From: Cylicocyclus nassatus
Taxonomy: Eukaryota > Nematoda > Chromadorea > Rhabditida > Strongylidae
DNA length: 64,000 nt
Assembly (NCBI GenBank): GCA_958299035.1
Contig: CATQJL010000305.1
Span: forward strand, 29,392,040-29,456,039
Direction of reading: 5' to 3'
Position numbers and translations under genes: made by a program. Below the pieces are notes generated by a model. The model searched no databases. It was not told where the DNA came from and was given only the letters and a program-made list of their open reading frames with translations. Below are positions 20,625 through 32,345 of the stretch, one piece after another; the stretch's first letter is position 1; every line of letters begins with the position of its first letter.

Positions 20625-21049
20625 GGGAGGTCCGTTTAGTCGAAGCGGCCTTTTTAAGTGAGTCCTGTACCACATCGAAGAACAATAAGAAGGTGGTTTC
20701 AAATCTCTCTTTATTAGCTGCCAAACGCTTCTGGGCCGCCGAGTTATGGGCGTTTCTGGGGTTGAAAATTGAATGCGCAACTCGAACAAAATCCGTCCAG
20801 ACTGGATAAATGATTCGGCGTTGATTATCAGGACAATTCGTTTGATTAGCAACTTTCGTTCAATGTAGTATTACTCAGCTCAGCTCTTACCTGGATTCCG
20901 CGTTTATTTTTTGCTCCAAAAAACAATCGTAACTCGGCGTTCTAAGGCGCTTGGCAGATAATGAAAACAGATTTAGAATTAGCGTCCAATGCTCTAGAAA
21001 GCGACATAGGAATTATTTGAGAAGGCCACTTCGACTAAACGTACCTCCC
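20625..21049. mobile_element. Inverted-repeat element, GGGAGGTCCGTTTAGTCGAAG ends
   Basis: The left end GGGAGGTCCGTTTAGTCGAA is matched at the right by the inverted GGGAGGTACGTTTAGTCGAA, with similarity continuing about 40 bp inwards (GCGGCCTTTTTAAG against GTGGCCTTCTCAAA). 425 bp in all. No clear target duplication, so the superfamily is open. Confidence 0.7.
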
Positions 21050-21475
21050 ATTACTAAAGCGGCTACACCTGAACATAAAGTAGAATTTTGCGAATTCTTT
21101 GATTGTAGGATATGTGCAAGGTCTCGAGCAAAGGGTTGTCTTCGTTGTTTGTGTCACAGTGTTCGAGGTTGCTTACGGAACAGCACTTAGTCAAAAAGGC
21201 TTGCGGATGCGATGCGTTTTGTTTTTTGTTTCTAAAGGATTTGAGACGCGAATTTCAAACCTGCTCCTCATCATATGCAAAAAGACTCTTTCCATTCAAA
21301 GAAATTTAAGCTTTTCGTAAAGGGATTTTGAAGAATCCGAAAAGGAGCTTTTTCGACCGTGATTTCATTCTCATGAAAAAGCATGTTGCTTCTTGTCTTG
21401 TGTGGTATTTGTTCCCAACTTCGCAGAATGGAATGCCTTCTACCACGTCTCAAAATAATAGATATGTCATCTATA

Positions 21476-22153
21476 CAGGGTGTCCCAAAAAGATGTGCAC
21501 ACTGTTTAATTGTTAATAACTCTCTTGTTTTCATGTCTTTTGCCAAGTTTGAGGTACCATTCTTTGGAGCGAGGTTCAACTTAGATTTACGTTATGGAGG
21601 GATTTATAAGCAGCTCTTCATTACGTAGGACTACGGCAGGAATTTCCGAAAGGATTTTGAGCCATTGGAAGCAGTTTTTTGCCTCAGAAAAAAGCCAAAC
21701 AAGCCAGAAACTCATGAACTGGGTCAGTCGAAGTTGCTAATTCTAAATATGAAAATTGCACGTCAGTACACTGTTTCTTTCAAGAGTTATATCAGATTTA
21801 GGGTAACAACTGATTTTCCAATATTTGTTAGAAATGTGAATGCGCCATCGAGAAAGCTCGAAAAACTGGCAGAAATTTGTGTAGTAAAATCAGCACGCCT
21901 GAAAACCTTGTTACACAATTTTTTAGATTTCTTCGAAGTTATTTCATCAAAAGGCTTATTCCGCAGTGACGCTGTATGCTGAGAGTTCTTACCGTGATCC
22001 TACAGTAGCGAAGAGCGATTGGTGATTCGCTCCATACTGTAAATCTAAGTTTATCCTCGCTTTATGGAATGGTACCTCAAGCTCGGCAAAAGACATGAAA
22101 GCAAGAGAGTTATTAACGATCAAACGGTGTGCACATCTTTTTGGGACACCCTG
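21476..22153. mobile_element. Mariner-like MITE (CAGGGTGTCCC family), copy 2
   Basis: 678 bp flanked by TA (21474-21475, 22154-22155). The ends CAGGGTGTCCCAAAAAGATG and the inverted arm run for well over 100 bp. It has almost the same length and sub-terminal layout (ACGTTTGATCGTTAATAACT-like block, GAGCTGG-like block, TAGGATTACGG-like block) as copy 1 at 12485-13163, but its arms have diverged more. Confidence 0.9.
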
Positions 22154-22289
22154 TATGTTCGACATTTACCGAGAGTTTGTGTTGCTTACCTACCAACTTG
22201 AGTCCAGTTGGTTTCAAAATCAGTAATGGCCGCATTTTTGACTTACAAATTTTTTAATGAATGTCATTTTGTTTTCAGCGAGAGCAGGA

Positions 22290-22510
22290 TACCCTAATTT
22301 CACGCGTACAAGGCGCACCTTTTTTGATTTTTCAAACGTGCCGCTCAGCCGCCTCGTTGTGTTTCGGAAAACGAGACTTATGCCGCACGATACTCTCAGG
22401 CAATATACAGCGCTGTATATAGTTTTTTATTCGCGAAGTCCTTTGCCGTGTTTGGGCCGATCGATTTTCGAAAAAAATCCCCCGCGCCTTGTACGCGTGA
22501 AATTAGGGTA
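22290..22510. mobile_element. Inverted-repeat MITE, TACCCTAATTTCACGCG ends
   Basis: Left end TACCCTAATTTCACGCGTAC is mirrored exactly at the right (22484-22510) over 27 bases. 221 bp. A half-copy of the same terminus (AAATTAGGGTACATATAC with GGCGCG...TTGTAC upstream) occurs at about 20121-20160. Confidence 0.78.
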
Positions 22511-22679
22511 CTTGGTGGCCGTGGCCTTTTGATATATGACTATGTCATGCATTCGCGCCTTGAAACGCTTTCTCAAAACCGTATTCTCTATCTCCAAACG
22601 ATATTTCGGTAAAACCTTATCTCCCCTCATCTGACCTATTCTCACAAGAGTACGAGTAATTCTGATAGGTACTAAAGGT

Positions 22680-22740
22680 CTCGAATGGTCTAGTGGTTAG
22701 CTCTGTCGATAACAAAAGATGCCCGTTTCATCTCGGCCGG
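22680..22740 (+). other. tRNA-like A-box sequence, possible SINE head or tRNA relic
   Basis: TGGTCTAGTGGTTAGC is a perfect Pol III A-box context as in several animal tRNAs. The expected B box downstream is only weakly matched (CGTTTCATCTC), and no good anticodon or acceptor stem can be folded by eye. A decayed tRNA or tRNA-derived SINE head is the likeliest reading. Confidence 0.35.
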
Positions 22741-23836
22741 TGCAAATACTTTTTCATTAACGCTTTTAAAAGCTCTAGTTCTTCTCGGAAAAGCGTTCTG
22801 CAGCTAACGAAAATAGTCTCGAGATCAGCGCTCCAAAGCAAGCAGTTTGATGTATAACTTATTCCAAAAGGCAACGTCTATCATTCCCCTGTAAGCATGA
22901 TAGCTTTGCCCAAAACAGAATATCAGACTAGCGTTTCATTATTTACGCGTCGAAACAACGGCAGCGAAGCACTTCGCTAAAAAGCTATTGATACTGCTGA
23001 AAGCAATCGAATTCGAAAACGTATTTCATGCGAGTTTTTGAAAATGTGTCGGGATAATAAAAAATCACTTTTACATGACGTATTCAACTACAATACGCCT
23101 TTTTTCAGCTAGAAAGACGTAATGCTTTTATCTCTTCATCTTCTACATCGAAAAGCTCTAGCTCCTTTCTCGAGACGTTCCGCAAATGGACAGGACATCA
23201 AGATTGATGAATGCTTTGATATTCTACCCGCACAGTAGTGACATAGAGGCCCTTGAACGAAAATTCTTACTTTGCCACAAAAAAAACGATACTTTTCCGT
23301 TATCCGAACCCATTTTTTCGAGTAATTTTTATGGATTACGTGCTTTATTTCCAGAAAATTTATTCCCTAGATAATGTAAGGCTATCTCCTCGCCACGTGT
23401 CATGGAAAAAGTTAACACGTTTTGGATTAGTTTGGCATGCTTTTTCAAAACCGTTTCCGGTAGGGTGAGTGAGCAAGTATTAGAGATGAGTCCAAGGCCG
23501 TTCGGCTGAACTATGGAAGCAAAACAATTCAAAACGTTGATTAAAACATCTTGATCGCTTTTAACAAAGATTCAAAACCGTCTTCTTCTTCAAACTTTCG
23601 CCATGCGAATTCAGCCAGGAAAGGATAGCTCTGATGGCTTGTACTTCGCTGCTTGCTTCACCACTCGAATACCTAGATGGCCGCGCGTACCGAAGATTTC
23701 CGTCCGGAGGGGGGGGGGACAAAAAAATTGTTTTTGATGAAAATGCGTGGCGTAAGCCAACGCCAAAAAATTTTCATAAGGCCAAAATGAATTTTTAGAA
23801 AATTTCGAAAATTATTCAGTTGATCAGAAGTATATA
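22741..23836. other. Intergenic, no gene recognised
   Basis: About 1.1 kb with short chance ORFs only. A run of nine or more G occurs near 23710. No paired repeat ends found. Confidence 0.4.
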
Positions 23837-24780
23837 TTAGGTCATTCCGAAAGTAGTTTCGCATTTTTCAACTGGGCGCCACATTTGATCGAACAAAGGT
23901 TTCTGAGAGATCTTGGAAGCGACCAAAATCTGCGACCAATGCTTTTTGAGATGGTCAAGTTTCACAATTTTTTAAAACTTTCATATCAATCCTCTCAAGG
24001 AGTTCAAGTAACGGTTCGATAGAGTAAACTTTATAGAATGCAATACAACTTTTTTCTCCTCTCCATATCTTGTCATACATTTTTAACAGAATTTTAAGTG
24101 ATGATACCGATTTTCATACTCGAGCAACTAAATCCTCGTAAAACATCAAAGGGAGAACAGCTCGGGTATTATTCGATGCAGCATTTTCTCCTCCTTTCTA
24201 CGGGTGTTTTTTATTTCCAATTCGTTTAGATTTGGGGATAACATCATCACAATTCATTTTTTAAGGAGCCCCAGGCTGTACCTGAAAAACTCGAAATTTG
24301 ATATTTCAATCTCATAAACCCTCACTTGCTTTTTAAAATCGATGTTATCTCATAGTACCATCTTTGTAGTCTCAAATCGCGAAAAGTTATGATGTTTGAT
24401 GCGATTGTGGCTGAGGTGGGCCTGCCAAAATCCGATGGCTCTTTTAAAAAATCATTTAAGAAATTACGGCGAGCTACGAGAAAAAGAAAAAAGTGGTGCT
24501 GCATTCTATAAGGCTTACTCTATCGAATCGTTACTTGAACTCCTTCTGAGAGTTGATATGAAAGTTTTAGAAAATTCTGAAACTTGACCATCACAAAAAG
24601 CATGGGTCGCAGGTTTTGGTTATTTTTTGAAAGCTCATTGAATATGTGGCAACAGTTTCATAACTATTAGAAAGAGAATAGAATTCTGCATCGAATGCCT
24701 TCAAGATCTCTTAGAAATATTTGTTCGATCAAATGTGGCGCCCATTCGAAAAATGCGAAATTACTTTCGGAATGACCTAA
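23837..24780. mobile_element. Mariner-like MITE (TTAGGTCATTCC family), copy 1
   Basis: 944 bp flanked by TA (23835-23836, 24781-24782). Ends TTAGGTCATTCCGAAAGTA and the exact inverse TACTTTCGGAATGACCTAA. Sub-terminal blocks such as GCGCCACATTTGATCGAACA and AGCATGGGTCGCAG are shared with the copies at 24935-25947 and 29934-30185. Confidence 0.9.
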
Positions 24781-24934
24781 TATAAGTCGCCTGCACATTT
24801 TTCTGACTCATGTAGGTAACTTTGGAAAATTCGCTACCTATTCTCGGAAGGGGAGGGGGCTCGTTACACTGCTAGATGGTATTTTACTCGCTTCTCAAAA
24901 ATGAGTGATTTATGCAAAGCATTTTCAAAAAGTA

Positions 24935-25947
24935 TTAGATCATTCCGAAAATTTCGCTTTTTTCAAACGGACGCCACATGTGATGGAACAAAGATTTGCA
25001 AGAGATCTTGGTAGCATTCGATGCAGCATTTCACCTTCTTTTTAACTGTAGTGAAATCTTTGTAGCTCAATCATTAAGCTTTCAAAAAATAACCAAAACC
25101 TGCGACCCATGCTTTTTGAGATGGTCAATTACACAATTTTTCAAAACTTTCATATCAACCCTCAGAAGAAGTTCAAGTAACGATTAGATAGAGCAAACCT
25201 TAAGGATACAGCACAGCTTTTTTCTCTTTTTCATATCTCGCCGTAATTTTTTAAAAGTTTTTTTTACCAAAACCATCGGATTTTGGCAAGCCTACGTCAG
25301 CAACAATCGCATCAAACATCAGTAATTACTCGGAATTTGAAGCTTCCAAGATGGTATATGACTTAATATTGATTTTATAAAGCGAATGGTTTACGGATTC
25401 GAAATACTGAACTTCGAGTTTTTTGGGTACAGCCTTGGGCGCGTTCAAAAACATGAGTTATGACGATTTTATCCCCGAAGACTGAACAAATCGGAAACAA
25501 GAAACACCCATCAGAAAGAGGAGAAAAAGCTGCATCAAACAGCTCTCTAGCTGCTCTCTCATTGATGTTCTACGAGATTTGAGTTGACCAAGTATGAAAT
25601 TGGTAGCGTCAGTTGAAATTTTATCAAAAAATTTTGAGGAGGTATGAAAAAGAGAAAAAAGTTGCTTTCTATCCTGCAGGATTTGCTATATCTAATCGTT
25701 ATTTGAACTCCCTCTAAGGTTGGCATAAAAGTTCTAAAAAATAGTGAAACTTGACCACTTCAAAAAGCATGGGTCGCAGGTTTTGGTTATTTTTTGAAAA
25801 CCCAATGACTGAGCTGCAAAGATTTCACCACTGTTAAAAAGAGGGTGAAATGCTGCATCGAATGCTACCAAGATCCCTCAGAAAACGCTTTTCCTTCAGA
25901 TGTGGAGTCCCTTTGAAAGAAGCGAAATTACTTTCGGAATGACCTAA
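24935..25947. mobile_element. Mariner-like MITE (TTAGGTCATTCC family), copy 2
   Basis: About 1.0 kb; left end TTAGATCATTCCGAAAAT, right end TTACTTTCGGAATGACCTAA. The left flank is TA, the right flank TT, so the duplication is decayed. It shares internal blocks with copy 1, which lies only 155 bp away in the same orientation. Confidence 0.82.
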
Positions 25948-26795
25948 TTTTTGAAAGTGGTTTGCATGATTCATAGGACTGTGTAAATACTTGTTTTCAA
26001 TGGTAAACAAGAAGGCTTTTCAGTTTTGAAAAAAAAATCACTGGTTCCAATTTGAAAGATGGCTTGCGCTTCTATCTCTTTTCTCAAATTTCAAAGTAAT
26101 AGGTATCCTGGAACTTCAGACAAATGTTCCAATTCAGAGGGCGTGGTAACGTTTTTTTAGGTTGGTGGTTGGCCCTTCATTCGACAAGCTTCTGTTATCC
26201 CTCTCCCAAAAAATGAAAAATTTTTGGGACGGTAACTGAATATTTTCTGTCGGGTATCAACTATGCTAGAAGAAATTCCTACCTAAGAGCTTGCCATCAG
26301 ACTAAGAGCTTACCTCGATTTTATTCCAAGAAAGTTTGGAAGTCCTACTGTAGTACATCCCATTCCCTCGCTCCGAGTTTTAAGCTGTGATTCCTAGCCA
26401 GAATAAGATTAGCAAGCAGCCCTACGCAGTTTCGCTTTCTGTTGCATCATGTTGTCGAAGTCGAAGCATATAATTCTGCACTTTTTCCTCCTTTATCCAT
26501 CTAACACACGCATTGTGATTTGTGTTATTGACACCTCCTCCCACACTTCCCTAGCTTCCGTCCCTGCACTCTGTTTTGGTCTGTCAGGGAACGAACAACA
26601 TAACAAGGTGGAGCAAGAACAATGGATTTACTCTATATGTTCACTTAGTTCCCTTCTTTGTCCGTGGTGCACTCCACACCCCTGCAGCTTCCCTTCATTC
26701 AGAACTATCTCTAGTCCATCGTATTCGTATTCTCACTTTGCGATAGCAACGCTTTATCGCATATCGCATGTCTTCAGAGGCCAAATTCATCGATA
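25948..26795. other. Intergenic, no gene recognised
   Basis: Includes a 115-codon frame at 26449-26796 with no family resemblance and Cys/Ser-rich, chance-like composition. No paired repeats seen. Confidence 0.4.
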
Positions 26796-29382
26796 AACCT
26801 GAGGTAAATTTTACCTTGAGGTAAATTCTACCTTGAGCGATTCGTATTCATCAACGTACCTTGAGGTAAATTCTACCTTTGCCAACTTGATATACACTGA
26901 CGTTCATTTAGAGCATGCTATGACGTCTTAGCGGTGCATAGAGTTTTTTATTGCCAACAGAACTTTTACTAGGACAAAATTTATTGCTAATTGTGTCTTT
27001 CGGGCGCGATGGCATGTTTTGACAGGGAGACGGTTCGAAGTACCCTTACATGTTTGAACACGATAAAATGAAAATGTCTCAGGGTTCAATAGATCAAAGG
27101 GAATTTGTGGCCATTTTCTTTGTTCAAACAACATATTTTGACAAAACTTGAATTCGCACCTCATTTTCGAAACTCATAAGCGGAGGATAGCAAGTTGCAG
27201 TGGCCTCGAAGAAATATGTACAAGCTGTCGCAAATTCTTTCAGCCTAACTTTGCAACAGTGTAACTGTTGAATCCTTTGCATTCGAACCAAAGTTTGCAA
27301 GTGGGTTTGTCGTAAAGATGACATTGCTTCAAATTGGTATTCGCATCGTGCACAAAACACCCGTTTCTCTTGAAAAATTGTAGAATTAATAAATTCTTGG
27401 AATGGCCCTGCCATTGGGAAGGAAAAACTTTTCGGATGCGAAAGCCCGAAAAAGCTGAAATGTAATACCAATCACTTTGAGTGGCAGATTTCGGTTATGA
27501 GATTGCATTTTTCACCAAAACATCGTTGAATAATCACGCCGGTCACATTATAATCACTGTATTTTCTTGTTCTCGAGAAGTTTATATAAGTTTAATTTTT
27601 GAGTTTAAAGGTTCTTACCCTGTTTGTTTTTGCATTTACCTGTTACTTGGCCCCTTTTAAAGTCTGAAACGATAATTGTTTCGAAAAAAAAATAAAAAGA
27701 GAACTTCATCGTGCCAATAACTTTAAGCTTGCAGACCTCAGTAATTTTTCAGGAGCTTGTGGCTGGCGCGTGGCGCTTCTCCCCGCTTTCATGCTTTTCG
27801 GCGCATTTGGACACTTCGGAGTTCTTTTCGGCAAATTTGGCCGTCCTTTAGAAAAAGAACTAATATTATTCAACATATCCTTCCCTGATTCCAACTAAAA
27901 TGATGATATTAGAATGAATCCTACTGCAATACGATCCTTGAGCTGTACCTCAAGGTACAATTTACCTTAAGGTACAATTTTCGTCTTTATCATAGTCTCT
28001 CTCTCAAGGTTAGATTTACCTGTGCCAAGATGATTAGGACTGACGTATATTAGGAGCATGGCGTCACACACTTGCAGTTAGTTGCTTTCTTTTGTATTTC
28101 CGTGATATTTTCACGAGGAACGTGTTGGAATATCGGTTTCAGAGTTTTACAGTCAATGATTTGAGACTGTACAGTGTATATAAGCAACTATTTCGAGCCC
28201 AGAGGGGGTTTATCTAACAACAAGAAGTTGATTGCTTGTAGTTAAATCGGATTTCAAATTCGTGATATTGTTTCTACAACAATGGAACCTACCTTTCTGG
28301 AAAAAGTTCTTCTTGCACAGTTATCAAGAGAGTAGTCTTAACAAAATCTTCCAAAATGTCAAAGTAGCTTTTTCATAGTCACTTTAGGTTTGAGTTAAAA
28401 CCTGCCCTAGTTGATGAGGTTTTTACCGATAATGTTTTTTCAAGTACTTTGCGAATTTTTATGATGCGCAAAAATCCACCATGTTTTTTGCATCGTTCTG
28501 AGTTTTTTCTAATTCAGCCCGATTATTCCAAAAGTAGTGAAGTTTTGACTTTCAATGCTTCAAAATCATCATCATTGAAAGTATGTACAGACGTTTCCCT
28601 AATGGGTCTTTCGGGGTTTAGGAAATATTTTTTTGCTCAAAGCTATAAATGTTCAAGCCCAAATGTGTGCGTTGTGAGTAAATGAAGAGTTGAGATAAAA
28701 TTTTACTGCTCAACCAAAAACATTTGTCTATTTTTTGCATTCAACAGCTAGCTCTTTCTTTCTGCTAAAGTGCGGAACAGTGTGTATAAAGATACAAACA
28801 TTTCGGTGAAATCATCCTTTGAAATCCGATATGACCAGTCAGAAAATGGGATCGAGGGATACGTTGCAGTACACGTCACCATTTGGTGATGTCTAATTAT
28901 GAAGATGTTTTCAAAGTGGTTTCATTGAGCAACTCGACTTTATGATTAAACACAGCTAGTGTGCTCAAGATGCTTTGAAAGAGAATAACTCCTGCGTATG
29001 ACTACATCCATCCATGTGTTTGTTAAAATGCATAAAGTTTTTAAGAATATAGACTGAAATTTTGTCTTAAGTTTGCTCAACCCCCATAACTCTCAATAAT
29101 CTTAACAAAATTTCGCAAAATTGCCACAGTGACCTAATTTACGTTACTGCATTACTCATGCAAAAAACCAGCTTCCGAAAGTCTATAGATCTCTAAAGGT
29201 ATCCTTCTAACCTTGCCTCCAGCTAGGGTTAGAAGTTGCATTGAGAACTTACCTCAAGGTAAATGCTGTCTCTTTGATGAATACGGATTATAAGTGATAA
29301 CAGTACCTTAAAGTAAAATTTACCTCAAGGTACTTTCCATTCGATACTAAACACCTTGAGGTAAATTTTCAAGGTAAAATTT
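26796..29382. repeat. Unit bounded by inverted clusters of a TACCTTGAGGTA word
   Basis: Three clusters of the palindromic word ACCTTGAGGTAAA lie at 26796-26880, 27936-28020 and 29250-29382. The left and middle clusters share downstream sequence in direct orientation (GACTGACGT/ACTGACGTT and AGAGCATG/GGAGCATG). The right cluster is inverted: left has CGTATTCATCAACGTACC, right has GATGAATACGG then the word. This fits a transposon of about 2.6 kb with an internal copy of one end, or two overlapping insertions. No coding sequence inside was recognised. Confidence 0.6.
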
Positions 29383-29780
29383 ATTAGGTTGTAACAAAAT
29401 TAATGCAGGTTTTGAATTCCAACCGCAATAAGTCATACACTTCTCATTTCTAAGCAGGTTGCAAAACACCATTCGATAGAGCAAAGCAAGCTCTACAAAA
29501 TAGCCATCTTGCTTTAGCAACAACTCTGATCCACCACGAGTTTCGAGCCAAAAACTAAAAGGATTCAACTGCCCGAAAAGTTGAGAAAAATCGTAACTCA
29601 GTTCATAAAAAACCTGCAAAAATTCTAACTTGCTCATGTAAACACTATTCACATAAGACATCTATATACGCCTTTGCCTTATTTTTTTCTCTGTTAGAAA
29701 TCAAGTAAACGGAAATTTTCGTGCATTTGCCAAAGCGTTGCGGTGCCCTTTCCACATAGGTAGTTGTATACTACAAACCT

Positions 29781-29933
29781 GTAGAAGTATAGACGTGAAT
29801 TTCCAGCTCTCTACAAGCTTTGGTTCTAGAAAAATATCGAATACAGTTTTCGCTAGTCATGTAGTCCAAGCGAAAATTCGAATTTCTCGAAAACTAAAGC
29901 TTATAGAGAGCTGAAAATTTACGTTTGTATATC
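29781..29933. repeat. Small foldback element
   Basis: About 150 bp. GTATAGACGTGAATTTCCAG at the left pairs, inverted, with CTGAAAATTTACGTTTGTATA at the right; AGCTCTCTACAAGCTTTGGTT also pairs with its counterpart. It abuts the truncated MITE at its right side. Confidence 0.65.
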
Positions 29934-30185
29934 CATTATTGGACTCCTTCCAAAGGTTGTTATGAAAACCTAGAAAAATTTTGAAACTTGGCCTTCTCAA
30001 AAAGCATGGGTCGTAGATTTTGATGATTTTTCGAGAAGTTGTTAAATCTTATGCAGTGATTATACAGCCATTAGAAAGAGAATGAAATGCTGCATCAAAT
30101 GCTACCAAAATCTGTTACATATCTTTGTTCCACGAGATGTGGGTGTACGTTTGAAAAAAGCGAAATTACTTTCGGAACGACCTAA
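29934..30185. mobile_element. Truncated mariner-like MITE (TTAGGTCATTCC family), right end only
   Basis: Right terminus TTACTTTCGGAACGACCTAA followed by TA. Internal AAGCATGGGTCGTAG matches the block in the two full copies. The left end is missing and the foldback element starts at the break. Confidence 0.75.
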
Positions 30186-30843
30186 TATGTGTGGAAATGG
30201 ATGCCAAGAAGGACTCTATCTGTACAAATGGTCTTTCTTGTTCAGAGTATCAGCCAATTTTTCGAAGATTGCACGACATAGCTGATATTCACAAATTCGC
30301 ATAGTTTGAACAATTGTCATGTGCTGTGAGTAGTTAAGTTTTATCCTATGGATGTTGTTGCTGTACATGACAAGTAAATCCATGCCTTTGTTTTCAAACT
30401 CTTAGTTTCAAACAAAATCGTAAGTGGCAAGATGCATATTCGCAGAAAGCGCTCGAGCCCCTTTGTCCAATTGTAATTCTTTTGGGTGCCCGAATGGGAG
30501 TGGAAGTACGTTTTTCTTAGACTGGAATGTGCAAAGGGATCATCGACAGATTTTTTTCTCTATGATGTAAACTGACACGTGATTACCATGATTACCACTT
30601 GTTCCGTTCCCAATGTTTTTACTCCACAAGATTAACGAGCAAACGATTGATCAAAAACCGCTTTTCTCTTTTTTTCTGAAGCGTTTGCTTGCTGAAAACT
30701 TTTGTATCAGTTTGCGGAATAGACCTACATAGACAAACATGAACAAATACAGACAATCAAATACATAAACACGAACGCAAGCAGAGGCTCTGCTTCCTAT
30801 ATGAGGGTCCCTTTGTAGTCGCAGCAGTATTGGAAAATTCTAA
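30186..30843. other. Intergenic, no gene recognised
   Basis: About 660 bp of AT-rich sequence without recognisable features. Confidence 0.4.
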
Positions 30844-31571
30844 GGCCCGTATGCACGTACATCCACGCAGGGAGGGGAGGGGATCTGAGAGGGGAAGCGC
30901 TGTATCTCGCTAGTTTATATATCTTTCTTTTTTTTCTCTTTCTTGCTTTTGAAGGTTCTCATACCTGATACCTGCGCATAACGGATGCCAGGTTACTACC
31001 ATTATAGATTAGATATTCAATATTTTGTCTATCCCCTGGGGACTCCAGGGGATCACCTCACATTTTCAAAGTCATTTATCTTCCTAAAAACTCAATAAAA
31101 ATGCTCTAAAAGTGTACTGAGGATATACTACAGCACTGCTAAACATGTTTGTGGTAGAAGTGAGTGAAATTTCAAGATATCAAAGTCTTTGATGAACCGC
31201 TGATCGCGAGCCAGGGATTATCGAAAAAATCGAAATCTTCAGATTCCATTTCTTCTGTCGAAAATATGCTCAGCAGTATCGTGGTATATCTTCAGTACAT
31301 TTTGCAGCGTTTTCATTGATTTTTCAGAAAGATAAATGGTTTTAAAAATGTGAGGTGTTCTCCTGGGGATCCTCTGGGGATCACACAAAATGGCAAAAAA
31401 AACAATCTTGTATGGCAGTAACCTGGCATCCATTAACGCAGGTATAAGTGTATGAGAGAATTCATAAGCAAGATAGAGAAAGAACAAGAAAGATATGTAG
31501 ACTAGCGAGATATGACGCTTCCCCTCTCAGATCCCCTCCCTTCCCCGCGGCGATGTACGTGCATACGGGCC
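30844..31571. mobile_element. Long-arm palindromic Harbinger-like MITE
   Basis: 728 bp flanked by TAA on both sides (30841-30843, 31572-31574). Ends GGCCCGTATGCACGTACATC and the exact inverse. Similarity between the two halves runs nearly to the centre: CCAGGTTACT at the left pairs with AGTAACCTGG at the right, and CCCCTGGGGA and CTCCAGGGGATCAC have inverted partners near 31360. The TAA duplication and GGCCCG ends fit PIF/Harbinger. Confidence 0.88.
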
Positions 31572-31755
31572 TAAGATTGCATAAGCAAACATTGGCAAGT
31601 GCTTAAGCTCTTTAGAATTCAACGCAAAAATTTCCATTAAAAAGCTTGTTTATGACTTTTCAAAGACTGCCAAATCTTGACTAACGTCAACTTTGCTTCT
31701 CCTACTTCTCAATGGAATATTTTGTCAAAAATTTGCACCATGCTTGGCTTTGCTA

Positions 31756-31991
31756 ACCCAGCGCTCAGTGAGTTCCGGAACCCACGAGAATTGGGTTGCT
31801 TGTTTCGTGAATACCGGTAAGCTCGCCCTTTGGGTTCGCTAATTCACTGGTTTCGTTTGTGAAGTTAAGTGGCTTTTCGCGAGTTCCGCAACCCACTGGT
31901 TAGACTTAACCTATTGGGTTCCGGAACCCACTAGCTTCGTGAATACCGATCCCATGGGTTAAGCCTATCCAGTGGGTTTTGAAACCCACTA
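31756..31991. repeat. Cluster of an AACCCACTGG word in both orientations
   Basis: At least four forward (AACCCACTGG or AACCCACTAG, for example 31889, 31924, 31983) and five reverse (GGGTT-type, for example 31831, 31913, 31969) copies within 235 bp. Two lie back to back as GGGTTCCGGAACCC. Spacers carry TTCGTGAATACCG twice, and the cluster ends with TTTGATGAATAAATACGG. That spacer resembles the GATGAATACGG next to the quite different TACCTTGAGGTA clusters at 26.8 and 29.3 kb. Confidence 0.72.
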
Positions 31992-32239
31992 GCTTTTGAT
32001 GAATAAATACGGCAACAGGTCATCGCAGACTATCATGAACTTATCAGATAAGCTCTTAACACCCTAGTTCAACCTTACAAAAGTTAACAAAATTGATATC
32101 GACTGGTGATTGAAAGTTGCCTATGACACTCACTTTGCCCCGGAGTGTATATGTGCCGAGTGTAGTCCAGATCAGTTCAGAGATAACAATCTTCATAAGG
32201 AACATAGGTGGGGTGGCGCTTTGTGTAACGCGCGCTTTT

Positions 32240-32345
32240 CTTTACAGCGGCGATGGCGCTTTCCAGGCTGAATATCGTTTTTGGCCCGAAAAGCAAAAGA
32301 GAAGTCGTCTTCTGGGGTCCGGGGCGAAGCCCCCGGAAAATAGAT
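32240..32345 (+). mobile_element. Fragment of the hAT-type MITE family (left end)
   Basis: AATATCGTTTTTGGCCCGAA followed by AAGCAAAAGAGAAGTCGTC matches the left sub-terminal region of copy A (about 19256-19295) and of the 34034 element (about 34068-34110). A terminal CAGGGC is not intact. Its relation to the word cluster at 33.7 kb is unclear. Confidence 0.5.

Noticed and set aside
22680..22740. Functional tRNA gene
   Set aside because: The A box is excellent, but the B box, anticodon stem and acceptor pairing fail by eye.
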